A DNA stretch of 64,000 nt, taken from contig WIUZ02000007.1 in assembly GCA_015956445.1 (NCBI GenBank), positions 496,001-560,000 on the forward strand, read 5' to 3'. Source of the DNA: Thelephora terrestris. Its lineage: Eukaryota > Basidiomycota > Agaricomycetes > Thelephorales > Thelephoraceae. Made by a program: the position numbers and the translations under genes. The notes below the pieces were generated by a model. It had not been told where the DNA came from, ran no database searches, and saw only the letters and a program-made list of their open reading frames with translations. Of this stretch, positions 21,475-31,381 are shown in pieces. The stretch's first letter is position 1, and every line of letters begins with the position of its first letter.

Positions 21475-23687
21475 TCTATGCTATGTACCACTAGTCGGGA
21501 CGCTTGCCTTCCACCTAAAGCCCGTTAATGAACCTGCACCCTTGGTGAATCTCCTTCTCTTTGTTCGGTCTCCTAAGCTCACATACCGCTTGTTCGCCGT
21601 TCCTAGTTTGACGACCTCCCTGTCCCCCTTAAAACCTGACACCCATGACTGGCTACTATAGCGACGGTTTAAATCTCATTGCTCCCCTTTTGCGCCACAA
21701 GCGTAACATTGATGCGAACTCTTGCCCCCTCCCGGCGTAGGTTCCCCTCCTCGAAACCCCTACTCTACCCCTGCAGCGTACCGATTGGAATCTCCACTGT
21801 AACGTTGCTCGTACGCCTGGGCCCTACGAGTTCTGGTGACCGTATGTCAAACCAGCTAGCCCGGCAGTTGACAGTCTCATGTCGAGCGGTATGACTTCGT
21901 CTATGCCTTCCCATTCCAGTACGGCAACTCACCGTCAGCCATGAGCATATCCATGCTAATGGTTCAACACGTGCCGCATTGCTCTCATCATGCGAGTGAA
22001 GCAACCAACTCGCTGGGACCGCGTTGTCACTCGTCTGACCTCTTTCGCCCGTCAACGCTTATAATCCTCCCACTCCTAATCCTTTCTTCGCTTGTTTATA
22101 TAGACTCATGCTTAACAGTGTACTTATACAAGAGGCGACTCGAATGAGATCATGATCGCATCTTTGAACTTGAGCTTGTTAATAACCGTGTTAGCAGCCA
22201 ATTACGTGCCGCATTGAGTACTAGCCGGGCAGACAAAGCCCGTGACGTTTGGCTTCGGACGTGTACTGTATGATGAAATGACATCCCTGTGCAATCCTGT
22301 TGGATTGTCACGATCGCGATGATGATCTTATCGCAAGCACACGATCAGGCCCAGGCTTCGAATGTTGAACGGTTTTCTAGATATATATAAGACACGCATG
22401 TTGCTACCCGTAGGCAGCTGCGGTTGATAAAAGACCCGGGACTCGTTGGTAAGTTTTGTTTCCTACCGGTTGCGAGAACTTATCCAACGGTTGGACAATC
22501 TCGCCTCAGGTCCCAAAAGATTAACCAATTTTCATACAGTCACCGGCCGTTGGTGAAGTCGCCCTTTGATTAAGAATCAACCAACAAACCCCGAGAAACC
22601 TAACCTTTACCAACAGACCCCGAAAGATGAACCAATTTTACCTCAGCCTGCACAGAGCGCATGGTTCCACCCTGGTCCTGCCGACACGAAGCCCTGGGTA
22701 ACATTTCATATTCCCACACCGTCGGTGAGTGAATGTGAGGCCGGTCCGGTCTATAGATATATCACACGACATATCACGCCAGAGGGATCCACGGGCGTTG
22801 AACGTTGTGGGGTGGGTACGCCAAGACGAACAGTAGCGGGACGCCTGCCTCCGGCCACCCCGTCTGAGGATATGACAAGCGTCATATACGAAACCCTTGG
22901 AGTTGCGTCCTACTAAGTAAACGTCACGAGCGAATCGCCTTAGGTAACAGAGCAGACTCGGAAGGCTCTCAGCATCGTTTGGTCAGAGCTTTGCGTCATG
23001 GAGCAGCAGAATTCCGGGCCGGTACATTCCGGTAGCCACATCGAGCGGCTGGCCAAAATGTTTAGTCCGCGTCATTCTTGTAAACTGCTCGGATGGTGTC
23101 TTGTCGAACACGCTGCTGCTCGTGTCCAACCTCTCCAGGTGGTCTCTCAGGACCACTGCCTGTTGACTTTCTCGCGTGGGCTAAGGATGTACCTCGTGGG
23201 TCTGAATTCTGGGAGAGAATGCTTCCATCTGCTGGTTGTGCGCGTACCGCTTCCATCGCCCGGTCCGCGAGTTCCGCGCTGTTCAAAGCGTTGGAGTACG
23301 AACTTGCCAGAAACCACGCTCGGATTTCCTTTTCTGGTCCGGTTCTAGCCCTGGCACGGGGCCTCGAAGTGGAGTTCAAACCGGAACTCATCCGTGAAAG
23401 AAGCGGGGTTAGTTCTGTTCAGGTAGGCGGCGCTCCTCAAGACGTTATGTCAAACCATCCACGCCAAGACCCGAACATATGTCTACCGCGAGCATCGCCG
23501 ATTTTCTCCTGACCGACGTCATAAACATGATTCTTGGTCCGATCGTCAACTGTCCCTCTGCGTCATTTCCTCGAGCTCTGTGTATGAGCCGGGCCATATA
23601 AAAACTCAGCGAGGTCTGCTCTCTGCTCCTCACCAAACAACCCCACTACCATTCGCACTCCTCTCCACATTTACATCAAATTCAATC
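21475..23687. other. Interval without a recognised gene
   Basis: A 116-codon open frame at 22566-22916 (MIKNQPTNPEKPNLYQQTPK..) and another on the plus strand at about 23093-23512 were looked at; neither shows a known domain or supporting introns. An ATATATATAAG stretch at about 22380 is TATA-like. Confidence 0.25.
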
Positions 23688-24117
23688 ATGTCCTCTGATC
23701 CAAGGTTCGTCGTCGTCACACCCCCCTACATTCCTCAACGTTCCCGCTGCTGCCCTTGCTCACGCCTGTCTCGTTCACAGCAAGACTTCCGGCACCACCA
23801 AGGACACCTTGGGAAAGGTCGAAGAGAAGATCGGTGACTTGACCGGTCTCGATTCCTGGAAGACCTCTGGACAGAAGCGTCAAGCCGAGGGCAACGTTGA
23901 GCACAAGCAAGCCCAGACTCAAGGCTACACTGAGGGCACTAAGGATCGCGTCGCCGGAACCTTTGACAAGGTAACGGGATCCGTCACCGGCGATACCTCC
24001 AAGGAAGTTTCTGGTAGGTTCTTTGGCTTTCCTCGTCCCTGCCGGTCGTTGAATTTTCACCCAGGGGATGCCCAGAAGGAGAAGGGCAAGGTCCAGCAGG
24101 ATGTTAACAGCTCGTAG
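23688..24117 (+). CDS. CsbD-like stress-response protein
   Basis: Three exons, 23688-23704, 23781-24013 and 24065-24117, join in phase to give 100 residues: MSSDPSKTSGTTKDTLGKVE then EKIGDLTGLDSWKTSGQKRQ, AEGNVEHKQAQTQGYTEGTK and the tail GDAQKEKGKVQQDVNSS. The pattern KxxEGxxEKxxGxxTG is that of the CsbD family of small, hydrophilic, probably unstructured proteins, known in bacteria as stress-induced; fungal members (often named mismatched base pair and cruciform DNA recognition-like) are abundant under stress. Promoter sequence just upstream has CT-rich stretches typical of highly expressed fungal genes (CTCCTCTCCACATTTACATC). Length is usual for the fungal family. The function in this organism is not known. 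Confidence 0.85.
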
Positions 24118-24239
24118 TCCCCTTTTCCAAGAAACCAGTTGTCATGATAATGTAACACTATAGACAGACTGCCAATCTGTGAATACAGGAGTGTTTCTCC
24201 GAGCCAAGTGTGTCTGAACGTCCAAGTTGTCGACCAACA

Positions 24240-24870
24240 CGTCGCACCCCATTTTACACGGAATTGTTGACCCTTGCTTATTCCTGCGTTCGCGAGCGTC
24301 AACTAGATGCTGCGGAAGATTTCACATTACATCAAATCAGCCTCCTTCCGGAAAAAGGCCAAGGATTTTTTGCTCTGCAAATTCTCATCACCTTCTCGAC
24401 GTGATAGGTTATTGCAAGGGAGAGAGGAAAAGCAATTCGCGATCGCGGCGCCTATCGTTTGGCGAGCATCAGCTAAATATTTCGGATTCGGTGAAGACGG
24501 CGAGTCCGAAGACGCAACCGCCCACATCAAATTAGCCAAATCGCACGCGGCTGACAACTCGCTCGACCTGGGTGACGCGACGCATGGGCAGGCTCTGATT
24601 TGGTGTCAGCAAGGCAGGCAGGCTAAAGGATGCAACAACTTTGAGAATCTCGGGACATTGGGAAATGCAGAGAGTCCCCCCAAACAATTGAAGAAGAATT
24701 AGAAAGCCAGTCGGTCCCAGGCGAACCAGATTTCGACGGTGAGTTTTCTGACCGCGACGCTACTTCTCGTCTCTGACCCATCTTAGCGCGTGGCACAACG
24801 TCGACCGCCGCCCCAGCGGAAGACTCTCAGAGCGCCGATACTGAAGGATCTCATTCCCGAACATAACATT
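24240..24870 (+). pseudogene. NLR relic: C-terminal TPR end
   Basis: Short pieces in different frames match the TPR end of the intact NLR in this window. ERQLDAAEDFTLHQISLLPE (about 24293) matches GQLDAAEDTAFRAIDL, and EDATAHIKLAKSHAADNSLD with ATHGQALIWCQQGRQAKG (about 24510-24630) matches FKDANAHVERAKSHA and AVEMQARIWDRQGR. A tail with an intron-like GTGAGT..CTTAG (about 24740-24786) follows. At least two frame changes separate the pieces and there is no NB-ARC domain. It is a dead fragment of the same gene family, on the opposite strand. Confidence 0.75.
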
Positions 24871-25157
24871 GTTCACCCTCTTTTTCACAAGGATGCTTCA
24901 TCTCGTATTAGCTGACTTTTTGTACCTGTACACGTTCTCCGCATTCTGCTATTTACGCATCATATCTTCCAGTCGATTCGAGACACGTACACCGGCACAG
25001 CAAGTGGACTGGACCTAAGTACACATGGGCGTCTGTAATCATTAGCGGCGGAACTTACGGCAGGGACACGCTTTGCGTTCGTTTAAGGACAAACCCAAAC
25101 CGTTACCTCAGCCCCAACCAAAAAAGCATATCACCACACTGACATCCAAACACACAC
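24871..25157. other. Spacer, no gene seen
   Basis: Convergent 3' flanks of the NLR relic and the leftward VPS9 gene. Nothing further is recognised. Confidence 0.3.
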
Positions 25158-28100
25158 CTACCCACCACTCGTAATCTCCAACAACATCTCAATGCTCCTC
25201 TCCAACTGCCCCTCACTCCCCTCCAACACCCACTCCAACACTTCCTCATCGACTTCCGGGAAAATCTGCCTCAACGTCCCTTTCGAAGCCTCGCTCTGCT
25301 GTCGATGCGCCCGGTCGATCTCCGCCTGTAAGATCTGTATGTCCGGCGTCTCTTCCCCCACTAGACCTTGCTGACGAGATTGGAGGTAAGATTCCTGCGC
25401 TTGGACGAGAGACGCGTATGAATCCGAGGGCGGGTGAAATCCCCCGCCGCCAAAGTCGTCATCTGTACCCGGGTCGTCAAGGTTAAGGTCGTTCGATCTT
25501 GGGTTCGCCGAAGCGGATCTTCCGTGCCGAGGAGCTGGTCTGTTATTGTTCGCCGGAGTTGGCGAGTCGAACACAGAGGATGATTGAGGTTGTGTTTGCG
25601 ATTGTTGTTGGGCATCTCCAAAGCCGAATCCGAGGAGGGATTGCAATTTAGAAGGGGCCGGACTCGGTGATCTCCCAGGCGTGTCCCCTTGGCTCGTGAC
25701 CAACGGTCGATTCGAATACGTATACGTCCTTGTGGGACTTTCGTGCCAACTCTGCCGTTGCTGCCCCTGAGAAGATCCGCCCCCGCCTCCACCAAGCGGA
25801 GGGGTCATCGGTGAATTTACTCGTTTGATTCTTGGCTTATACGGAGTCTGGATCTGTCCGCCGGTCTGATGGAGTGGTGTTTCGTATTGGCCGTGCGTCG
25901 GACCGGGTTGGTTCTGAGCTTGGCCGGGATACTGCCCTCCATCCCCTCCGAACGGCAGGAACCGTAGTTGATCTTCAGCGTCACCCAACGCCTCGCTGAA
26001 GATCCTCCCCAGCGCGTTCAACGGCTTCGACACAGCATCTCCGGTCTTCTGCAATAACCGCTTCGCGTCCTCCCCTAGAGCCTGGGGCGTCAGCCCGTTC
26101 TGCTGACCGGGTCCGGCAGTGCCGAGTTGGCTTAATTGGTACTGCAGGGCCGCGAACGGGGAAGCCGAAGTCGAAGGGGAACTTGACGTGCCACCGACGA
26201 TGGGTTCGGCAGACTCTTCGCCGACGTGGAAAGTAGATATCGGCGTCCCCACACGTGAGATGACGGGGTTTGGTGCTGCCGTGGCGGTGAGCAGTGACTG
26301 TGCGGTTGGACGGTTACCGGGAACGTCTTCAGGGAGTGAGTTTACGACCGATTCGATGTTCTCCTCAAACTCTTCTTGTGTGATGTTTGAGAGAGCGGTG
26401 TGATCCATGGTTTCGATGAACGATATGGCTCCCATCTATCAATATATTTGGTCAGGGTTGCATTCGAGTCGACGACATTGTGCGTACCAGACTGGAAAGA
26501 TAGTACCCAGCTTCACTTTGCAGCTTGGCAGGATTCCTAAACCGATTAATGAACCTGGGGGATAAAGTAAGCCTCGTCCAAAAACACATGACACAGAACG
26601 CACTCGACGTTAGACAACATATGCTCTGGATTCGCTTTCAACACGACAAAGATCAAAATAGGTAAGAAAGAATCGGCCCCTCCCTCTTTTTGAAGGTGCT
26701 TCAATAGACCTAAGAAGAGAACGAAAATGTGGAGATGGACAGCGATTAGTCAAACCACGGAAAAGATAGCAAGAGGTATCTCGGACCAAAGATGACCTTG
26801 CAACAATTTAGTACGCAAATCAGCTTATCCCTCGGGGCCTTGTAATGGTTGATCTTCAATAACTCTAGAGAACAGACCTCAGTCAGCATTCAGACAGAAG
26901 TGTTGAGATCTTTTACCTTGCTGTGCAAACATAAGGAACCCTTTACTTCCGTCCTCCTCGGGTACATCCAGATGCTTTTCCTCTATCCACCCAAACAACG
27001 CCATCCGTTGGGCCAACACGCGGTCGCGTTCCAAGTCATCAGTGGTTACTTGTCTCGGTGGAATCAGCCGTGGAATTTGTGGTGAGAACGTGCTGGATCG
27101 GCAAACCGATAGAAAACGTTAAGACTCTGCAATCCGACGGCAGAGTCTGGGAGGCTTACTAGTCGTAGAGTCGATTCATGACGAGCTTTTCCATCCCCTC
27201 CAATGCGTTATCAAACTCGGCCGCTGTGGCGGCTTTCCAAACCTCGCACTCTCGCATCTTGTGTGCACCAAACTGTAAGGAACGCGTCTTAGTTCGGATT
27301 CTCGAGGCGGAGAAATGGATTGAGACTTGCGTTCAGAAAATCGTGGATCAGCTTAACTTGATCATTTACGGTGAACGTGCGCTTCGCAAAATTGGCTAAA
27401 AATCTGAAAACGAAAAGTTCTGTCAGTCGGCGAAGGTGTGATAATCGATGGGACCCACGATCTGAGATACTTGGCCACGGGTTCGGCACCTTTCGACTTT
27501 ATCTGTTCCAGGAACAATTGAAAGTCGAATTGGGGTGGGTGATCTTTATCTATGTCCTTGGTGGCGCTCTTTGGCGTTCTAGGTGCCGATCCCGGAGTCT
27601 GCGGTCGACTGTCATCGTGTCTCAACTGTGCTTCAGGGTTCGAGGGCCTCGACGCCGGACCCAGAGACTGCGACCTCTTGTGAGTTGCCCCTTGGTCCCG
27701 TATCGAAGCGCCGAAAGTGGCCACAGTCGGACTCGGGAGCACGGAGGCTTGGTCGATCGAGAGGGGGCGGGGGTTTCGCACTGGGGATATCGGGATGAAA
27801 TTCCGCGCGATAGCGGCGAGTCCAGAAAGGGAGGGGGTAGTGGACCGAGATACCGACTGCGCGAGGCCTTGGGCTGTCAATGTAGCGGAGGTTGGATCGG
27901 GGAGGGGTTTGTCTGTGATCGGTTGGGTTGGAGGGATTGGTACGGGGCCAGGGACGGGGATCGGAGCAGGGGGAGGGGGAGGTTGTGTGGTCGGGGGTGG
28001 GGATGTGGGTCTGTCTTGGGTCGGGAGCTCAGGCTGGACTGGAGGTGATTTTGGGGGGACTACGGGCGGATGGTGTTCTGACTGCTCCCAAGCCTGCTTA

Positions 28101-28408
28101 GCTTCTTGTTCGATCTTGGTACCCAGTGGGTCGAACTCATCGAGAACGGCCTGGTCCACGTGGACGATTGGGCTTGAAGATGAGAATGGAGACGTGTCTG
28201 AAAGGATAGGCGGGGGTCTGTCAGGGTGTGGAGGAGTATTATCTGGGTGTACGCTATTTGAGGATGTCGTGGGTGGATTGGCGGTGAGCGGGGGGTCATC
28301 TGGGTCGTTGTCGTCTATAGGGCGTGACCAAGGGTCTATCTTTTCTGACAGGGAGAGGGAGTCGAAAACTTTGGATAGGTCTGGATTGGAAGAGGAAGAA
28401 GAGGCCAT
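25158..28408 (-). CDS. VPS9: Vps9-type Rab5 guanine nucleotide exchange factor
   Basis: ATG at 28408 opens a long, Pro/Ser-rich N-terminal region ([20 protein letters not shown]). Exons then encode a helical bundle ([40 protein letters not shown]), then the Vps9 domain: [79 protein letters not shown]. The last exon (26435-25158) adds a Gly/Gln/Pro-rich linker and a C-terminal CUE domain ([19 protein letters not shown].. IEMLLEI), which binds ubiquitin. This domain order is that of yeast Vps9, which activates Rab5 GTPases on endosomes for vacuolar sorting. The linkers are longer than in yeast. It is divergently arranged with the HMG-CoA synthase gene about 460 bp away. Internal exon ends between 26436 and 27400 were placed only roughly. 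Confidence 0.9.
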
Positions 28409-28871
28409 GAATCGTATGCTGCGGGCGTGGAAGCGGGATCTCTCCAATCATCCGATCGACCTTACTTACCCGGAGATGCTCTTCACCGGACGTTCCCCGC
28501 CGCATTAGTGTATGTAAAAGATCCCGTGCGATTGAGACAGAGAGCAGGCAGCAACGAGGACTGCCGACGTGGTAGCTCATGGATCAGGGTTACTTCACCC
28601 TTGTGCAGGCCAGGTATAGCCTAGGCTCACCCGCCGTTTGTTCCACCATGTTTCAGCACACACAACAAAACGGCAAACAATCAGAGGGAAAGCTGGATCT
28701 GAGTTGGTGCAGTCCGACTGATCGGCTTCCCATTTTTGAATGGTACGATCCCGAAAATGGGGTCAAGAATCTAATATTCCTGCATCCCTCTGTCCTATAA
28801 AACCTCGTCACCAGCTTCCATCTTTCCCCCATCCTCCCCCTCCTCCCCTTTCCCCATCTCTCGCTCCAGAA
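28409..28871. promoter_or_regulatory. Shared divergent promoter region VPS9 / HMG-CoA synthase
   Basis: A 463-bp gap separates the two start codons. The HMGS-proximal part has a CT-rich tract (CCCATCCTCCCCCTCCTCCC, about 28830) and TATAAA at 28796, about 75 bp before the HMGS ATG. No sterol-regulatory element was recognised by eye. Confidence 0.45.
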
Positions 28872-30442
28872 ATGACCGCCTCCAACGGTGTCCAAGTCAA
28901 CGGTGCTACCGACTCTCGTCCAACCGATGTCGGTATCCTTGCGATGGAAATGTACTTTCCCTATAGGGTACGTGTTGTTATGACCGTGCCCCGTGGCATT
29001 TCTACGTCACTTTCTGACGTGGCCTTATCTGTACACCGCAGTGTATCTCCCAGGAAGATCTCGAAGTGTTCGATGGCGTACCAAAGGGCAAATACACCAT
29101 CGGTCTCGGCCAGTCTTACATGGCCTGCACCGACGACCGCGAGGACATCAACTCTTTTGCCTTGTCTTGTGAGTTGACGCGCATATATTCAATTTAAGCG
29201 CGTTATCTGATGCTTCCCTGCATACAGGCGTCTCCTCTCTGCTCGCAAAATACAACATCGACCCCAAATCCATCGGTCGCCTGGATGTCGGCACTGAGAC
29301 CATCATCGACAAGTCCAAATCGGTCAAGACCGTCCTGATGGACCTCTTTGCAGATTCTGGCAACTTTGACATCGAGGGCATCGACAGCAAGAACGCTTGC
29401 TACGGCTCCACTGCCGCAGTGTTCAACGCAATCAACTGGATCGAATCTTCCTCCTGGGACGGAAGGAACGCCATCGTCTTTGCCGGTGACATCGCTATCT
29501 ACGCTGAAGGTTCTGCGAGACCCGCGGGTGGTGCGGGAGCTTGTGCGATGTTGATCGGACCCAACGCCCCGATTGTTTTTGAACGTGAGCCTTTTGACAG
29601 CTTCATCAAACTTGTTTACTGATCGCCCCGTTCTCGATTTAGCCGTGCACGGGAACCACATGGCCAACACCTACGATTTCTACAAGCCCAAGCTCGACTC
29701 CGAGTACCCCGAAGTCGACGGACCGCTCTCCATCTCCAGCTACATCCGAGCTCTCGACGGCTCTTACCGAACCTACCGCTCCAAAGTCGCCAAGAGAGGC
29801 GTAGACTTTACCCTTGACTCCGTCGACTACCCCGTCTTCCATTCTCCCTACGGAAAGATGGTCCAAAAAGGTCACGGCCGATTCCTCTACAACGATTACC
29901 TCGCCAACCCACAACACCACAAATTCGCCAACGTCCCCGAGGATACCCTCAAAGTCGATTACAATGCTTCGTTGACCGACAAGGTCATCGAGAAGGCTTT
30001 CATCAACGTCGGAAAGGCCGAGTACGCTAAGCGTGTCGAGCCTTCGATGAGGTGCTCAAAGCGTTGCGGTAATATGTACACCGCCTCACTGTACGGTGGC
30101 CTCGCCTCCCTTCTCTCGAGCGTTGAGCCAGCAGACCTGAAAGGCAAAACCATCTCCATGTTCGCCTACGGTTCCGGATTCGCTTCCTCCTTTTACACTA
30201 TCACCGTCAAGGGCGACACGACCGAGATCAAGGAAAAGTTGGACCTCGTGAACAGGCTGGCGAGTATGAAGGTCGTGCCTTGTCAGGATTACGTCGATGC
30301 TATGGTGTTGAGGGAAAAGAACCACAACGCTGGGCAGTATACCCCTGTTGGGTCGCTCGATAATATCTGGCCAGGAGCTTACTACCTCGAGGAGATCGAT
30401 GCCAAGTACAGGAGGAAGTATGGTAGAAAGTCCGTCGCCTAA
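28872..30442 (+). CDS. ERG13: Hydroxymethylglutaryl-CoA synthase
   Basis: Four exons, 28872-28967, 29042-29168, 29228-29584 and 29643-30442, total 1380 bases in phase, giving 459 residues, the usual length for the fungal enzyme. It condenses acetyl-CoA with acetoacetyl-CoA to HMG-CoA, the second step of the mevalonate pathway to ergosterol. The catalytic Cys lies in [18 protein letters not shown] (about Cys132). The early [11 protein letters not shown], the [20 protein letters not shown] close to the C-terminus, and [10 protein letters not shown] are all family signatures. The protein ends KYGRKSVA with no membrane segment, as expected for a cytosolic enzyme. It shares a promoter region with VPS9. 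The reading frame is clean throughout. Confidence 0.97.
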
Positions 30443-31262
30443 TTCTCCCCACGGTCCATTCTCTTCGCTCTCTTGTTTAACATAGACTTGACGTCCCCGC
30501 TCTTGTTTTGCTGAGATTCTCTTGTAACGGATGTAGGATAATACATATACAGTAGCGTCAGTGTCAGGAGTCCCGAGGTATTTGATGCCCTTATGAAAAC
30601 GTCAAGCCCGAAGAATATTGCCTCCAGACAGCTCGCTTGTCCCATCGTGTCCCCGAGCTGTTTGTACATTTCCAATGCTTCCTCCGCCTGTTTCACCGCT
30701 TTCTTGGTAAACCCCAGCATCCGATTTACGTCATATAAAGATGTTGTCGTTAGGGCCATGCAAGGGACCTCTTCACACTCTCGGAAAAGTTTCAAGACAC
30801 AGGTGAAGAGTCGTCTGGCTTCTGCGTGATTTCCAACCGATTTGAACAAGCGTGCGAGCTGAAACAGGCATAGCGGCTTGAATGGATGGCTACGGGGAAG
30901 GCCTTCTGCCCTCAACCTCAACACGGTCCGTCGTGCCAAATGAGGTGATCCATGAACCTGTAACAAGTGGCCTGGCAGGCTTTGACTGCGTCCCGTGTCA
31001 GTGGGTGCTCAACGTTCACGTCCTCGGATACGATCCACCGCGATTCTTCGAATTTAGGTTTGTCAGGATCAGGGCATAGATAGTCTCGGATAGGTCCCAA
31101 CATGGTGACAAAGCCGTTGCTTCGGTGGGTCGAAGAAAGAACACAGAACTTGTCAAAGATTTTCTTTCTGTTGGAGAGATGGTGGGGAAAACCCTGTCGA
31201 GGGTTTTTATTGGCTACACCTTGTGGAAAGAAGGCGACCACTCCGAGGAGGTCACAATTCAA
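30443..31262 (-). pseudogene. Truncated tandem NLR copy
   Basis: This lies directly behind the intact NLR and in the same orientation. It begins inside the NB-ARC end (VVAFFPQGVANKN, KKIFDKFCVLSSTHRSNGF, VTMLGPIRDYL; compare VIAFFPQGVDEKN in the intact gene), lacks about 25 residues after RDYL, and continues EESRWIVSEDVNVEH. After a frame change near 30940-30960 it runs through the first TPR helices (FQLARLFKSVGNHAEARRLF, EEALEMYKQLGDTMGQASCL) and stops. It has no N-terminal domain, P-loop or C-terminal TPRs. Similarity to the neighbour is high but clearly diverged, so this is an old partial duplication that has decayed. Confidence 0.8.
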
Positions 31263-31381
31263 GGGATAGTATTACGCAACACATATCAGTGTAACGACAA
31301 CGATAGAGCGCTGAACAATGTAAGCCAATGCGATAGAAAATGTCATTTTTAAGAGAATAAAAGACACTGCCTTGAGCCTTT

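Noticed and set aside
22566-22916. 116-codon open frame, Pro/Gln-rich
   Set aside because: No domain, no introns and no clear context; composition can arise by chance.
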